A stretch of 64,000 nucleotides of DNA from Betaproteobacteria bacterium (GCA_016234745.1 JACRAR010000074.1:186001-250000), one strand, 5' to 3'; shown: positions 25,434 to 35,599, numbered from the stretch's first letter. The notes: generated from the letters alone by a model not told the origin. Program-made: numbers and translations.

Positions 25434-26558
25434 CTAAGCACGGTGCAAACGCTGATAGCGGCCGCCGGGCAAGCTGGCTACATGCCCGGCAAGTTCCAGC
25501 TGCAGCAATGTGGCCAGCAGCGTGTCGGGGGGCAATCCGGCACGCACCACGAGGACATCGACCTCGCAGGGATCATGGCCCAGCACCGCCAAGAGCTGTG
25601 CCGCAGTCGGGTTGAGCTCCGCAGCGCCGGGATTTGCCGTCGCTGCGGCTGCCGGGCTGGCCGGAGACTGCCAGCCAAGTTCTTCGAGAATGTCCTGAGC
25701 CGACTCCACCAGCTTGGCGCCCTGCTTGATGAGTTGGTGGCAGCCCTTGGACAAGGGCGCATGGATTGAGCCGGGAATGGCGAACACGTCTCGACCCGCT
25801 TCGGCAGCCAGCCGCGCGGTAATCAGCGAACCGCTGCGCGCGGCTGCCTCGACCACCAGGCAACCGCGCGCGAGGCCGGCGATGAGGCGATTGCGGCGCG
25901 GGAAATTGGCTGCGAGTGCCGGCGTTTCGAGGGGGAATTCACTAATGATGGCGCCACACTGAGCGATGCTGCGCGCGAGTTCATGGTTCCGCGCCGGATA
26001 GATGCGGCTGGCACCCGTGCCGATCACGGCGATGGTCGAACCCGCATGTTCATTGCGCACACTCAGCGCACCACGGTGCGCCGCAGCGTCGATACCCAAC
26101 GCCAAACCGCTGACGATGGTCAGCCCGGCATCGGCCAGGGCCGCAGCAAACGCCTCCGCATTGGCCTGACCCTGCGGCGTGGCATTGCGGCTGCCGACGA
26201 TGGCGAGTCCAGGCCGGTTGAGAATTTCGGCGCGCCCCTTGAGATAGAGCAGGGTCGGCGGATCCTCGCTGCTCAGCAAAGCCTGCGGATAATTGCTGTC
26301 GGCCAGCGTCACCAGTTGATTGCCCGGCTCGCCAGACCAGCGTAGCGCGGCATCGATGGCGTCCATGGTGGCCGCATCGGTTTGCAGCAGGCGCTCGGCC
26401 AGGGTCGCACCGACCACGCCGCGCAAAGAACCTACGCTCGCATCGAATACGGCTTCCGGCATGCCAAAGGCGTGGAGCAGCTTGCGCTGGGTCTCGCCGC
26501 CGACACCGGGTATCAGCGTCAGTCTCAGCCAGGATGCCAGATTGGCATCGGCGGGCAT
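25434..26558 (-). CDS. dprA: DNA processing protein DprA
   Basis: A 374-residue protein that loads RecA on incoming single-stranded DNA during natural transformation. The Rossmann-like domain has AIVGSRNATPQGQ, TIVSGLALGIDAAAHRGAL and FPRRNRLIAGLARGCLVVEAAARSGSL, all characteristic. A C-terminal winged-helix (DprA-specific DML1-like) region follows from about residue 310 after an Ala/Pro linker. It is 2 bp from the LysM gene and lies upstream of smg. Genes for other competence proteins are not in the window, apart from pilT/pilU. Confidence 0.95.
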   Translation of the reverse strand: MPADANLASWLRLTLIPGVGGETQRKLLHAFGMPEAVFDASVGSLRGVVGATLAERLLQTDAATMDAIDAALRWSGEPGNQLVTLADSNYPQALLSSEDPPTLLYLKGRAEILNRPGLAIVGSRNATPQGQANAEAFAAALADAGLTIVSGLALGIDAAAHRGALSVRNEHAGSTIAVIGTGASRIYPARNHELARSIAQCGAIISEFPLETPALAANFPRRNRLIAGLARGCLVVEAAARSGSLITARLAAEAGRDVFAIPGSIHAPLSKGCHQLIKQGAKLVESAQDILEELGWQSPASPAAAATANPGAAELNPTAAQLLAVLGHDPCEVDVLVVRAGLPPDTLLATLLQLELAGHVASLPGGRYQRLHRA

Positions 26559-26560
26559 GG

Positions 26561-27628
26561 TCAGGGTGCGGCGACGACGTCGCCGATTTCCACCGATCGG
26601 GTGACATTCATGACCAAGGCATAGGAAACGCGTTCGAATACGCGGAACACGAATACCAGGCCATAGCGCTCATCGGGGAGTTTATGAATTTCCTTCCGAT
26701 CTTCATGCACGGTGCTGACCTCGACCCCGGCACGCCACAAGGACAGGACATGGCCGATCTCGAGTCCGTCGCGCTTGCCGCGCGACAAAGTCACAATTGA
26801 ATTGCGGCCGGCCTGTTCTACGCCGCCATACACCGAAACGATGCGGCCCTTAAGAGTCTTGCTCGGCGCATGCGGCGCATAGCTGATGATGTCTGCGGGC
26901 GGCGCAGGCAGCAGGCGGTCGCCTCGGCCGATTTCCTGGCGCGAGCTGATGATTTCGAATGTGCTCGGTTCCCCCTCGCGCAGCAGACGCGCACTGCCAA
27001 GATAGAAGGTCTCGAAGCCAAGTGTTTCCTGGTTGTCAGGATCGACCAATGCCTTGCCTGGCCGGTAAATCTGCCACAGCTTGGTTTTATCCTTGACGCC
27101 CGTAACCCCCGTCACATAAGCCAAGTCTGCACGGCCAATATACACGCGGTCTTCCTGGGTGGCGACAATGCGCGGCGCGCTATCCAGTTGTCCGGTTTCC
27201 GCCACCAGGGGCTCCGAGAGGAAAGGTTCGATCGCCTGTTGCGGAATGCTCGGGATCTGGCGCTGGTTGTCCTCGCTATATACTCGGGGTGACGTCTTGA
27301 CCGTGTCGACCGGATTGGCGATCCTGAGTTGCGGCTGGGCTCCGCTCTGATCGAGGATCACCACTTGCCCGGGGTAAATACGCTGGGGATTCTTGATCTG
27401 TTCCTGGTTGAGGCGCCAGATTTCCGGCCAGCGATACGCTTGCTTGAGGAATTTGGTGGCGATGCCCCACAGCGTATCCCCGGGCACCACGATATGGCGG
27501 TCGGGAGCATCCTCCGCCAGATCCTGAGTTTGAATCGTCTGCGCCCAGGCCGGCGGACTCGCCAAGCCCAGCATGAGGCTTGAATAAGTCAGCAGCAGCA
27601 CAGATATAATGCGGATAGAAGCAGTCAT
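26561..27628 (-). CDS. Exported LysM peptidoglycan-binding protein
   Basis: About 355 residues. A signal peptide (MTASIRIISVLLLTYSSLML...PAWAQ) is followed by one LysM domain (HIVVPGDTLWGIATKFLKQ...NQEQIKNPQRIYPGQVV) and a long C-terminal region without known catalytic motifs, typical of proteins placed between dprA and def in betaproteobacteria. GAGGT precedes the ATG at 27628, so this start is preferred over ATGs 8 and 21 codons upstream. It probably binds peptidoglycan in the periplasm. It is divergent from def. Confidence 0.9.
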   Translation of the reverse strand: MTASIRIISVLLLTYSSLMLGLASPPAWAQTIQTQDLAEDAPDRHIVVPGDTLWGIATKFLKQAYRWPEIWRLNQEQIKNPQRIYPGQVVILDQSGAQPQLRIANPVDTVKTSPRVYSEDNQRQIPSIPQQAIEPFLSEPLVAETGQLDSAPRIVATQEDRVYIGRADLAYVTGVTGVKDKTKLWQIYRPGKALVDPDNQETLGFETFYLGSARLLREGEPSTFEIISSRQEIGRGDRLLPAPPADIISYAPHAPSKTLKGRIVSVYGGVEQAGRNSIVTLSRGKRDGLEIGHVLSLWRAGVEVSTVHEDRKEIHKLPDERYGLVFVFRVFERVSYALVMNVTRSVEIGDVVAAP

Positions 27629-27767
27629 CGTGTTACCTCGCAGTTCATGCATTCGTTCTCCAACCGATGAATGCCACTCGGTTTGATCCAATGCGGTTTT
27701 GCATCAGATTTTGCATGTAATGGTCTAATTCAGCAACATTTTCAGCGCATATTTTTATCATCGTCGC

Positions 27768-28271
27768 ATGGCTCGACTACCCATCATTTGTTATCCCGAT
27801 CCGCGCTTGCACACCAAGGCAAAGAAAATCGAACAGGTCGATGATTCGATCCGTCGCCTTGCGGCCGACATGGCCGAGACCATGTATGCAGCTCCTGGCG
27901 TGGGCTTGGCGGCAACTCAGGTCGATCAACACGTGCAGTTGATCGTCATCGATGTCTCTGAAGACAAATCCAAGCTGCAAACATTCATCAATCCTGAAAT
28001 TCTGGCGCGCGACGGGGAGTGCGAAGGCGAAGAAGGCTGTCTGTCGGTGCCGGGTATCTACGAAAACGTCACGCGCAGCGCCTGGGTCCGGGTACGTGCC
28101 CTCGATTTGAATGGCCAGCCGTTTGAACTCGAGGCGGAAGACTTGCTGGCGGTTTGCATTCAGCATGAGATGGATCATCTGCAGGGCAAGGTTTTCGTCG
28201 AATATCTTTCCCGGCTCAAGCAGACACGCATCAAGAGCAAACTCACCAAACACATGCGGATCACCGCTTAA
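27768..28271 (+). CDS. def: Peptide deformylase
   Basis: A 167-residue metalloenzyme that removes the formyl group from new proteins. All three motifs are present: GVGLAATQ (residues ~44-51), EGCLSVP (~88-94) and QHEMDHLQG (~131-139), the last two holding the Cys and His metal ligands. The fmt start codon follows directly after the stop codon, giving a conserved def-fmt operon that both makes and removes the N-terminal formyl group. Confidence 0.97.
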   Translation: MARLPIICYPDPRLHTKAKKIEQVDDSIRRLAADMAETMYAAPGVGLAATQVDQHVQLIVIDVSEDKSKLQTFINPEILARDGECEGEEGCLSVPGIYENVTRSAWVRVRALDLNGQPFELEAEDLLAVCIQHEMDHLQGKVFVEYLSRLKQTRIKSKLTKHMRITA

Positions 28272-29207
28272 ATGCGCCTGATTTTCGCGGGAACACCGGA
28301 ATTCGCCGCCACGGCGCTGCAAGCGCTGCTAGACGCTAACCACCAGATCTCACTGGTACTGACCCAGCCGGACCGTCCTGCCGGGCGAGGCATGCAGTTG
28401 CTGCCAAGCACCGTGAAACAGCTTGCACTCCGACATGGTCTCACGGTGTATCAGCCGGAACGCCTGAGAGACCCGTCCAGCCATGAACCGATACGCACTG
28501 CCGCCGCAAGCAATCTGGCGGATCTGATGGTGGTGGCGGCTTATGGCCTGATCCTGCCGCAAGCCGTGCTCGATCTGCCGCGTCTTGGCTGCATCAACAT
28601 CCATGCCTCCCTGTTGCCGCGCTGGCGCGGCGCGGCACCGATCCAGCGCGCCATACAGGCCGGCGACCGCGAAACCGGTATCACCATCATGCGCATGGAC
28701 GCCGGCCTCGATACCGGCGCAATGCTGCTGCAACGCGCGCTGCCGATTGCGCCTGAAGACAATGCCGCAAGCTTGCACGACAAACTTGCCGTTCTTGGCG
28801 GCGAACTGATCGTCGAGGCGCTAACCCGCTTCGATGACTTGCGGCCGGTCGCGCAACCGGAGGAGGGGGTCACCTATGCCGGCAAGATCGGCAAGGCCGA
28901 GGCGCCGCTCGACTGGCAGCAGACGGCACAAAAACTGGAGTGGCAAGTGCGCGCTTTCAACCCGTTTCCCGGGGCAAGTTCGTCGTGCAACGGCACGCAA
29001 CTGAAGATCTGGCGCGCCACGGCCATGCCCGGAGATGGCGCGCCAGGCAAAGTACTGGGAGTGACTGACGCTGGAATCCAGGTTGCCTGTGGGGTTGGGA
29101 CATTGTGCCTCACCGAATTGCAGCGACCGGGCAGCAAACGCCTGTCTGCGAAAGATTTTCTGCACGGTTTTGCAGTGTCCGTCGGTACGCGCCTCGGCAG
29201 CGATTGA
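28272..29207 (+). CDS. fmt: Methionyl-tRNA formyltransferase
   Basis: A 311-residue enzyme that formylates initiator methionyl-tRNA with 10-formyl-tetrahydrofolate. It shows the formyltransferase motif CINIHASLLPRWRGAAPIQRAI with the catalytic Asn-His, and MDAGLDTGAML nearby, plus a C-terminal OB-like tRNA-binding domain. It starts at the base after the def stop codon. purU in this window (61944) acts on the same folate. Confidence 0.97.
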   Translation: MRLIFAGTPEFAATALQALLDANHQISLVLTQPDRPAGRGMQLLPSTVKQLALRHGLTVYQPERLRDPSSHEPIRTAAASNLADLMVVAAYGLILPQAVLDLPRLGCINIHASLLPRWRGAAPIQRAIQAGDRETGITIMRMDAGLDTGAMLLQRALPIAPEDNAASLHDKLAVLGGELIVEALTRFDDLRPVAQPEEGVTYAGKIGKAEAPLDWQQTAQKLEWQVRAFNPFPGASSSCNGTQLKIWRATAMPGDGAPGKVLGVTDAGIQVACGVGTLCLTELQRPGSKRLSAKDFLHGFAVSVGTRLGSD

Positions 29208-29267
29208 ATTATTCTGCTCATCCCCCATCTAATTCCCGTAAATTGCCGGGATAGGAGGAAGTTCACG

Positions 29268-30110
29268 ATGTTTGGCAACTGGCTTAAAACCGCGGTTCTG
29301 ATGGCGGCGATCGTCGCTCTTTTCGGCGCCATCGGCGGCATGCTCGGCGGCGCGCAGGGAATGTTGATGGCATTGCTGTTCGGCGGCGCCATGAACATCT
29401 TCGCCTACTGGTTTTCGGACAGCATGGTGCTCAGGATGTATAACGCTCAGGAAGTTGACGAAGCTTCCTCGCCTTATCTTTACAACATGGTCAGGGATCT
29501 GGCAGGCCGGGCCGAACTGCCGATGCCGCGCGTATACATCATCGACGAAGACCAGCCGAATGCTTTCGCCACCGGCCGCAATCCGGATCACGCCGCCGTC
29601 GCAGCCACCCGCGGCATCCTGCAAATGCTCACGGCGCGCGAACTGCGCGGCGTGATGGCGCATGAACTGGCGCATGTAAAGCACCGCGACATCCTGATCT
29701 CAACCATCTCGGCCACCATGGCCGGCGCCATCTCGGCGCTGGCGAATTTCGCCATGTTCTTCGGCGGACGCGACGAAAACGGCCGGCCGGGCAATCCGCT
29801 CGCCTCGATTCTGGTGATGATCCTCGCCCCGCTGGCCGCCAGCCTGATACAGATGGCCATTTCGCGCTCCCGCGAATTCGAAGCCGACCGAGGCGGCGCC
29901 GAGTTCTGCGGTGACCCCGACGCCCTGGCGGATGCTCTGATCAAGATCGACGCCTACGCTCGCGGAATACCGATGGCAGCTGCCCAGGCCCACCCCGAGA
30001 CGGCCCAGATGATGATCATGAACCCGCTGTCGGGTGGCGGTATTGCCGGCTTGTTTTCCACTCACCCATCGACCGAGGAACGGGTCGCGCGCTTGCGGGC
30101 CATGCGTTGA
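29268..30110 (+). CDS. htpX: Membrane zinc protease HtpX
   Basis: A 280-residue M48 peptidase with two N-terminal membrane helices (about residues 5-22 and 27-46) and two further hydrophobic segments near 145-200. The zinc site is [10 protein letters not shown] near residue 131, with the third ligand Glu in [13 protein letters not shown]. HtpX degrades damaged inner membrane proteins. GGAGG lies ahead of the ATG. It is a single gene between fmt and rsmB in this layout. Confidence 0.95.
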   Translation: MFGNWLKTAVLMAAIVALFGAIGGMLGGAQGMLMALLFGGAMNIFAYWFSDSMVLRMYNAQEVDEASSPYLYNMVRDLAGRAELPMPRVYIIDEDQPNAFATGRNPDHAAVAATRGILQMLTARELRGVMAHELAHVKHRDILISTISATMAGAISALANFAMFFGGRDENGRPGNPLASILVMILAPLAASLIQMAISRSREFEADRGGAEFCGDPDALADALIKIDAYARGIPMAAAQAHPETAQMMIMNPLSGGGIAGLFSTHPSTEERVARLRAMR

Positions 30111-30210
30111 ACCAGGTAGATTCGCCATACGGCAATACCCTGCCAAGCTTGCCGCTGTAAGCCGTGTCTATAATCCTGCGCATGCGTCGTAATCCTTGCA
30201 GTGCGCGGCA

Positions 30211-31560
30211 GTGAAGTCCAAAAAACCAAACCAGCCGACGCTGGCGCCCGACTCGCTGGCATTCGCACTTTTCAAAGCCGCTGAGGTCGTAGCGGGCGTG
30301 CTTGCCGGCGTCAATCTTGACGCCGCACTTGCATCCTGCTGGCAAGCCTGTGACTTCAGCCCCGGACAACGTGGCGCCGTGCAGGATCTGGCATACGGTA
30401 CGTTGCGGCAATATGGCCGAGGTGATTTTCTTCTTGCCCGGTTGCTGCGCTCACCGCTCGATCAGTCACAAAAAGATAATCCTGCGCTGCTGCTGCGCTC
30501 CCTTCTGCTTGCGGCGCTCTACCGTCTCGAAACCCATCCCGAATCCGCCCATACCACGGTCGATCAGGCCGTGAGTGCATCCGCCCGGGTAGCTCATGGG
30601 CAGTTCAAGGCACTGACCAATGCCGTACTGCGCAACCGACTGCGCCGCGATACCGAGTTGCTGGCCGCAGCGGCCAGCGATCCGGTCGCATGCCACCAGC
30701 ATCCCCGCTGGTGGATTGACAAAATTCGCACGGCCTATCCGGGCAACTGGCAAGCCATACTGGCTATCGGCAACGCCCGGCCGCCGATGACCCTGCGCGC
30801 GAACCGAAAAAAAATTACGGGTAACGCATATCTCGCTTTGCTCCATGCGGCCGGCATTGGCGCCCGCCTTCTGGGTCAGGATGGTCAGGCCATTTTGCTC
30901 GAACATCCGCAGCGCGTTGGCAATGTGCCGGGTTTTGGCGAAGGCTTGGCGACGGTTCAGGACTGGGGCGCTCAACATGCTGCACTCCTGCTTGATGCGC
31001 AATCGGGCATGCGCGTTCTGGACGCCTGTGCCGCACCCGGCGGAAAGACCACTCACCTTCTGGAACTCGCCGACATCGATTTGCTGTCGCTCGATATGGA
31101 ACCGGCACGGGTAGAGCGCATCCGCGAGAACCTTGGCCGTCTCGGTCTGCAGGCCCAGGTAAAGGTCGCAGACTGCCGCAAGCCGAATCATTGGTGGGAC
31201 AAACGCCCCTTCGAACGTATCCTGGCCGATGTGCCCTGTTCGGCGAGCGGCGTCGTGCGCCGCCATCCCGACAGCAAATGGCTGCGCCGGGAAAGCGATA
31301 TTGCCGGATTCGTCAGCAAACAGGCGGAAATCCTTGAAGCCTTGTGGCATGTGCTCGCCCCCGGTGGCAAAATGCTCTACTGCACATGCTCGCTGTTCCC
31401 CGAGGAAAATCAATTGCAAATTGCCGGTTTCATCGCGAACCATGCCGATGCTGAGTGCCTGCCACTGGCCGGCACTCAGGAGATGGCATCGAACTGGCAA
31501 TTGCTGCCGCAAGCGGAACAGGATGGTTTTTTCTATGCCCTGTTGCAGAAATCCACTTAG
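30211..31560 (+). CDS. rsmB: 16S rRNA m5C967 methyltransferase RsmB
   Basis: About 449 residues. An N-terminal NusB-like domain (residues ~10-140) precedes the methyltransferase domain with the SAM motif VLDACAAPGGKTTHLLEL, and the two catalytic cysteines are in DVPCSASGVVRRHPD and YCTCSLFPEEN. It methylates C967 of 16S rRNA. The start is uncertain: GTG 30211 (MKSKKPNQP) fits better than TTG 30196. A perfect -10 TATAAT is at 30169-30174. The 3' end overlaps the next gene by 26 bp. Confidence 0.94.
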   Translation: MKSKKPNQPTLAPDSLAFALFKAAEVVAGVLAGVNLDAALASCWQACDFSPGQRGAVQDLAYGTLRQYGRGDFLLARLLRSPLDQSQKDNPALLLRSLLLAALYRLETHPESAHTTVDQAVSASARVAHGQFKALTNAVLRNRLRRDTELLAAAASDPVACHQHPRWWIDKIRTAYPGNWQAILAIGNARPPMTLRANRKKITGNAYLALLHAAGIGARLLGQDGQAILLEHPQRVGNVPGFGEGLATVQDWGAQHAALLLDAQSGMRVLDACAAPGGKTTHLLELADIDLLSLDMEPARVERIRENLGRLGLQAQVKVADCRKPNHWWDKRPFERILADVPCSASGVVRRHPDSKWLRRESDIAGFVSKQAEILEALWHVLAPGGKMLYCTCSLFPEENQLQIAGFIANHADAECLPLAGTQEMASNWQLLPQAEQDGFFYALLQKST

Positions 31561-32125
31561 GCTGCTGCTTGTCATCGTCTTGGCCGGGTCGCTGTGCTTG
31601 AGCCGGCCCGCCTGGGCGGGCACCATCGAACCGATTTCCGCCAGGCTTTCAGGCGGCGAAGAAGCCTATGTGCTATCCGCCGAGTTCAACTTGGACCTGG
31701 GCAGTCATTTTGAAGACGCCCTTTCCCGGGGAGTACCACTGTATTTTGTGCTCGAACTCGAAATCACGCGCAATCGCTGGTACTGGTCTAACGAGCATAT
31801 CGCCGGCCGCAGTCTCAACTATCGCCTTGCCTATATTCCTTTGACGCGCCAGTACCGCCTTTCCAGCGGCAGTACCCTGCATCAAAATTTTCCGTCGCTG
31901 ACGGAGGCCTTGCGCGTCATGAGCCGGGTTGGCGCACTGCCGGTTGCCGAGAGGGGCGCGCTGAAAATAGGCGATACCTACCAGGTAGCCCTGCGTCTGG
32001 GGCTGGATCAGCAACAACTGCCCAAGCCGCTGCAGGTGGATGCCCTGGCTAACCGGGACTGGCAATTGCAAGCCAAAGTATTGCGCTGGCAATTCACCCC
32101 GACGGCCGAGCGGGAGGCCAAATGA
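31535..32125 (+). CDS. DUF4390 exported protein
   Basis: About 196 residues with an N-terminal signal peptide (PLRLLLVIVLAGSLCLSRPAWAG) and a beta-rich mature part (SARLSGGEEAYVLSAEFNLDLG, YFVLELEITRNRWYW), matching DUF4390. The start is at ATG 31535, inside the end of rsmB; a longer reading is out of frame with any homologue. It overlaps the next gene by 4 bp (ATGA). In betaproteobacteria it is found between rsmB and the NtrY-like kinase, which hints at a sensory or envelope role, but no function is known. Confidence 0.85.
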   Translation: MPCCRNPLRLLLVIVLAGSLCLSRPAWAGTIEPISARLSGGEEAYVLSAEFNLDLGSHFEDALSRGVPLYFVLELEITRNRWYWSNEHIAGRSLNYRLAYIPLTRQYRLSSGSTLHQNFPSLTEALRVMSRVGALPVAERGALKIGDTYQVALRLGLDQQQLPKPLQVDALANRDWQLQAKVLRWQFTPTAEREAK

Positions 32126-34281
32126 AAATCCTGGCGGTCGTCGCGGCTGCAATCAGCGCCATCCTGCTCTTCCTGCTGGCCTCGGCGAGTGCCAACACGG
32201 CGCTGTTCGCAAGCAATTATCCATTGCTGCTGGGATTGAACCTCGTCATCGCTGTCTCACTACTAGCATTGGTGATCGTCCAGTTGCGCACCATGTGGCG
32301 CGAGTACCGCGAGCGGGTGTTCGGCTCTCGCCTCAAATCGCGCCTGCTGCTGATGCTCGCGCTGATGGCGGTTCTGCCCGGCGCATTGGTGTATGCCGTA
32401 TCCCTGCAGTTCGCAATGAGCAGCATCGAATCATGGTTTGACGTGCGCGTCGACAGCGCACTCGAAGGCGGTCTCAATCTTGGCCGCAATGTCCTTGACA
32501 GCCAACTCACGGAACTGGCCAGCAAGGCACGTGGCATGGCACTGGAACTCGGCGATGGCGACGAATCCGGCGCGGTACGGGCAACCCGGTTAAACCGCTT
32601 GCGTGAGCAGGCCGGCGTCAAAACGGCAACGTTGTTATCCGCCTCGGGGCAGGTGCTGGCAAGCAGTCTGGGAGGCCTCGACAAAATGCTGCCCGATTTG
32701 CCCAGCCCTGCGCAACTGCGCCAGGGTCGCCAGAACAGAGGCATGGCACAGGTCGAGGGAGATGCCAGCTCCGGTTTGACTCTGCGCGTGCTGGTACCAG
32801 TGACCAGCAGCGAGCTGAACATAGAAGCCCGCGTGCTGCAATTGACTCAATCGGTCCCACCATCCATTGCACAAAGCGCGGCCAGCGTCGAAGCCGCCTA
32901 CCGCGATTATCAGCAGCTTTCGCTGAGCCGCCAGGGCCTTAAGCATATCTACACGCTGACGCTGACCCTGACGTTACTTCTGGCTTTGTTTGCGGCAATC
33001 GCACTGGCCTTCTTTCTCGCCAAGCGGCTGGTGGCACCTTTGCTGATCCTGGCCGAAGGCACACAGGCCGTGGCAGCCGGCGATTTCTCACCACGCGCAG
33101 CGCTGGAAACCCATGACGAGCTCGGCGTACTGACGCAATCATTTAATCAGATGACACGCCAGCTTGATGAAGCACGCCGCGAAACCGAGCGACATCGCGG
33201 CGAAGTCGAGGCGGCGCGAGCCTATCTGGCAAGTGTGCTGGCCAACTTGTCTACCGGGGTGCTGGCTTTCGACAGCCACTTCGTGTTGCGCGCAGCCAAT
33301 CGGGGAGCCAGCGCGATACTCCGCGACACGCTCGTGAACCTTGAAGGCAAGAAGCTGTCCGATTGGCCCGGACATGCGGCCCTAAGCCTGGCGATTCGCG
33401 ACAGCTTTAGCGGGACTGATCACGACGCCGGGGAAACCCGCGAATGGCAACGCCAAGTAGACATCGAGCATCAGGATGGCTCAAACCAGGTGCTGTTGCT
33501 ACGCGGTTCGACTTTACCTCAGGGAGGGGGGGGCGGATTTGTGGTGGTTTTCGATGACATCACGCAACTTATCGCCGCGCAACGTTCCGCGGCCTGGGGC
33601 GAAGTGGCGCGACGCCTGGCGCATGAGATCAAAAACCCTTTGACGCCCATCCAGCTATCGGCCGAGCGGCTGCAACAAAAACTGGCCGACAAGCTCGATC
33701 CGGAAGCGCAACTGATGCTGGATCGTGCCACGCAGACGATCGTCAACCAGGTCGAAGCGATGAAGAACATGGTCAATAGCTTCCGCGATTACGCCCGGAC
33801 TCCGCCGGCACAGTTGCAGCCGCTCGACCTGAACGCGCTGGTGACGGAGATTCTGGGGCTTTACGAAACCTCGCACGCCCACCTGGTGACCGATTTGACG
33901 CATGGCTTGCCGAGCGTGCTGGGCGATGCTACGCAGTTGCGCCAGGTCATCCACAATTTGCTGACCAATGCGGAAGAAGCTGCGGAAGACGGTCTGGGCA
34001 AAACAGAACAAACGGAAATCCTGATCGTTACCCAGGCGGCAGAAAAGAAGAGCGGGGTGCTCCTGAGCGTCCGCGACAATGGCAATGGATTTCCGGCACA
34101 TATTCTGGCGAATGCCTTCGAACCTTATGTCACCACCAAGAGCAAGGGCAGCGGTTTGGGTTTGGCGATCGTCAAGAAAATTGTAGATGAGCACAACGGG
34201 GAAGTCCGTATCGCCAACCTGCAGCCGCACGGCGCCGAAGTCACCATAAGGCTGCCCCTGGCAGCCGTTCGAATGGAATAA
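32122..34281 (+). CDS. NtrY-type sensor histidine kinase
   Basis: A 719-residue membrane kinase. Hydrophobic helices lie at about residues 5-25, 33-55 and 74-95, with another near 275-300; an extracytoplasmic loop lies between. A HAMP region follows (LVAPLLILAEGTQAVAAGDFS), then a PAS-like region, the HisKA box RLAHEIKNPLTPIQLS with H501, and HATPase motifs RDNGNGF and GSGLGLAIVKKIVDEH. Overlaps on both sides tie it to DUF4390 (4 bp) and the regulator (2-bp gap), so it is part of one operon. The signal is unknown; NtrY kinases respond to nitrogen or redox state in other bacteria. Confidence 0.92.
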   Translation: MKILAVVAAAISAILLFLLASASANTALFASNYPLLLGLNLVIAVSLLALVIVQLRTMWREYRERVFGSRLKSRLLLMLALMAVLPGALVYAVSLQFAMSSIESWFDVRVDSALEGGLNLGRNVLDSQLTELASKARGMALELGDGDESGAVRATRLNRLREQAGVKTATLLSASGQVLASSLGGLDKMLPDLPSPAQLRQGRQNRGMAQVEGDASSGLTLRVLVPVTSSELNIEARVLQLTQSVPPSIAQSAASVEAAYRDYQQLSLSRQGLKHIYTLTLTLTLLLALFAAIALAFFLAKRLVAPLLILAEGTQAVAAGDFSPRAALETHDELGVLTQSFNQMTRQLDEARRETERHRGEVEAARAYLASVLANLSTGVLAFDSHFVLRAANRGASAILRDTLVNLEGKKLSDWPGHAALSLAIRDSFSGTDHDAGETREWQRQVDIEHQDGSNQVLLLRGSTLPQGGGGGFVVVFDDITQLIAAQRSAAWGEVARRLAHEIKNPLTPIQLSAERLQQKLADKLDPEAQLMLDRATQTIVNQVEAMKNMVNSFRDYARTPPAQLQPLDLNALVTEILGLYETSHAHLVTDLTHGLPSVLGDATQLRQVIHNLLTNAEEAAEDGLGKTEQTEILIVTQAAEKKSGVLLSVRDNGNGFPAHILANAFEPYVTTKSKGSGLGLAIVKKIVDEHNGEVRIANLQPHGAEVTIRLPLAAVRME

Positions 34282-34283
34282 AC

Positions 34284-35546
34284 ATGGCACAAATACTGGT
34301 CGTTGATGATGAAATGGGTATTCGGGAGTTGCTGTCGGAGATTCTGACGGACGAGGGCCACGCCGTCAGGCTCGCCGAGAATGCCACTGCGGCGCGGCTT
34401 GCGCGCATTGAAGCGCGCCCGGATCTGGTGCTACTGGATATCTGGATGCCCGATACGGATGGCATTACTCTGCTCAAAGAGTGGGTCAGCGGCGGTCAGT
34501 TGACCATGCCCGTGATCATGATGTCCGGTCACGGCACCATCGATACCGCGGTGGAGGCCACGCGTATCGGGGCTCTCGATTTCCTGGAAAAGCCGATCGC
34601 CCTGCAAAAGCTGCTCAGTTCCGTCAAGCGAGCCTTGGCCAAAACCACGGTGCATGCAGCAGGGGCATTAACGCTGGCGGCTTTCCCCCGTTCGGCCCCC
34701 TTGCGGGACCTCAGGAAACGCCTCGAACAGGTCGCGGACAAAAGTCCTGCGCTGATGCTCAAGTCGGCGCAAGGCGGTATCGTCGAGTTGGCGGCCCGAA
34801 CCTTGCATGTGCCAGGAAAAGCCTGGCTCGATCTGACCCTGGACAGCGCTCCGCTGACTCTTGAAGTTTTGCAGGCGGCCAGCGGCGGCGTGCTTTATGT
34901 CGAGGAACTCGGCCGTCTTTCGCGTTTGCAGCAAAAGAATGTCCAGTTTGCCATCGAGCGGCTGGAAAAATACGGCATGCGCATGATCGCGGCCACAGCG
35001 CAGGACACGGCCAGCCTGCTGGAACAAGGCTGGGATGAGCCATTGCTCGCACGCTTGTCCGACGTCTGGCTGAACCTGCCGTCTCTGTTCGAACTGCGCG
35101 ACGAAGTGCCGAGCATCGCCAGTCATTTGCTGGCGCAACTGATTGAGCTCCACGGCGTACCACCGCGCCGTTTCTCCACTGCGGCGCTGAATGCACTGCG
35201 CCAGTATGCCTGGCCAGGTGGTTATGGCGAACTCAGGAGCACGGTGAAATCCCTGGCGCTTTCGGCATTGGAGGAGGAAATCGACGCTGATGACGTCGGC
35301 AACCGCATTGCCATGGCCGGCACCAGCGCTCTGGCTGTTGCCGATTTGCCCCCTGATGTCATGCGCATGCCCCTGCGCGAAGCTCGCGAAGCATTCGAGC
35401 GTATCTATTTCGAACATCATTTGCGCCTGGAAGGCGGCAATATGACGCGGCTGGCGGAAAAATCCGGACTGGAACGCACTCATCTTTATCGCAAGCTCAA
35501 GGATCTCGGCCTGAGACAGGGAAAGAGGGACGAAGGAGAAGCATAA
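34284..35546 (+). CDS. NtrX-type response regulator with degenerate AAA+ domain
   Basis: A 420-residue regulator with an intact receiver domain (phospho-acceptor D52 in LLDIWMPD, K103 in LEKPIA) and a C-terminal Fis-type HTH (TRLAEKSGLERTHLYRKLKDLGL). The central domain keeps the sequence outline of sigma-54 activators but not their key motifs: no GExGTGKE Walker A, no GAFTGA loop, and GGVLYVEELG where a GGTLFLDEI Walker B is expected. So it should not hydrolyse ATP or activate sigma-54, and probably acts as a sigma-70-type regulator or repressor. It directly follows the kinase gene. Confidence 0.9.
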   Translation: MAQILVVDDEMGIRELLSEILTDEGHAVRLAENATAARLARIEARPDLVLLDIWMPDTDGITLLKEWVSGGQLTMPVIMMSGHGTIDTAVEATRIGALDFLEKPIALQKLLSSVKRALAKTTVHAAGALTLAAFPRSAPLRDLRKRLEQVADKSPALMLKSAQGGIVELAARTLHVPGKAWLDLTLDSAPLTLEVLQAASGGVLYVEELGRLSRLQQKNVQFAIERLEKYGMRMIAATAQDTASLLEQGWDEPLLARLSDVWLNLPSLFELRDEVPSIASHLLAQLIELHGVPPRRFSTAALNALRQYAWPGGYGELRSTVKSLALSALEEEIDADDVGNRIAMAGTSALAVADLPPDVMRMPLREAREAFERIYFEHHLRLEGGNMTRLAEKSGLERTHLYRKLKDLGLRQGKRDEGEA

Positions 35547-35599
35547 CGGCGTAAAATGTCGATAATCCAAGACACCCGTTAACCGCTGGCTTCGCCACT

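Noticed and set aside
30169-30174. TATAAT ahead of rsmB as a full promoter
   Set aside because: The -10 element is perfect but no acceptable -35 lies 15-19 bp upstream, so I only mention it in the gene entry.
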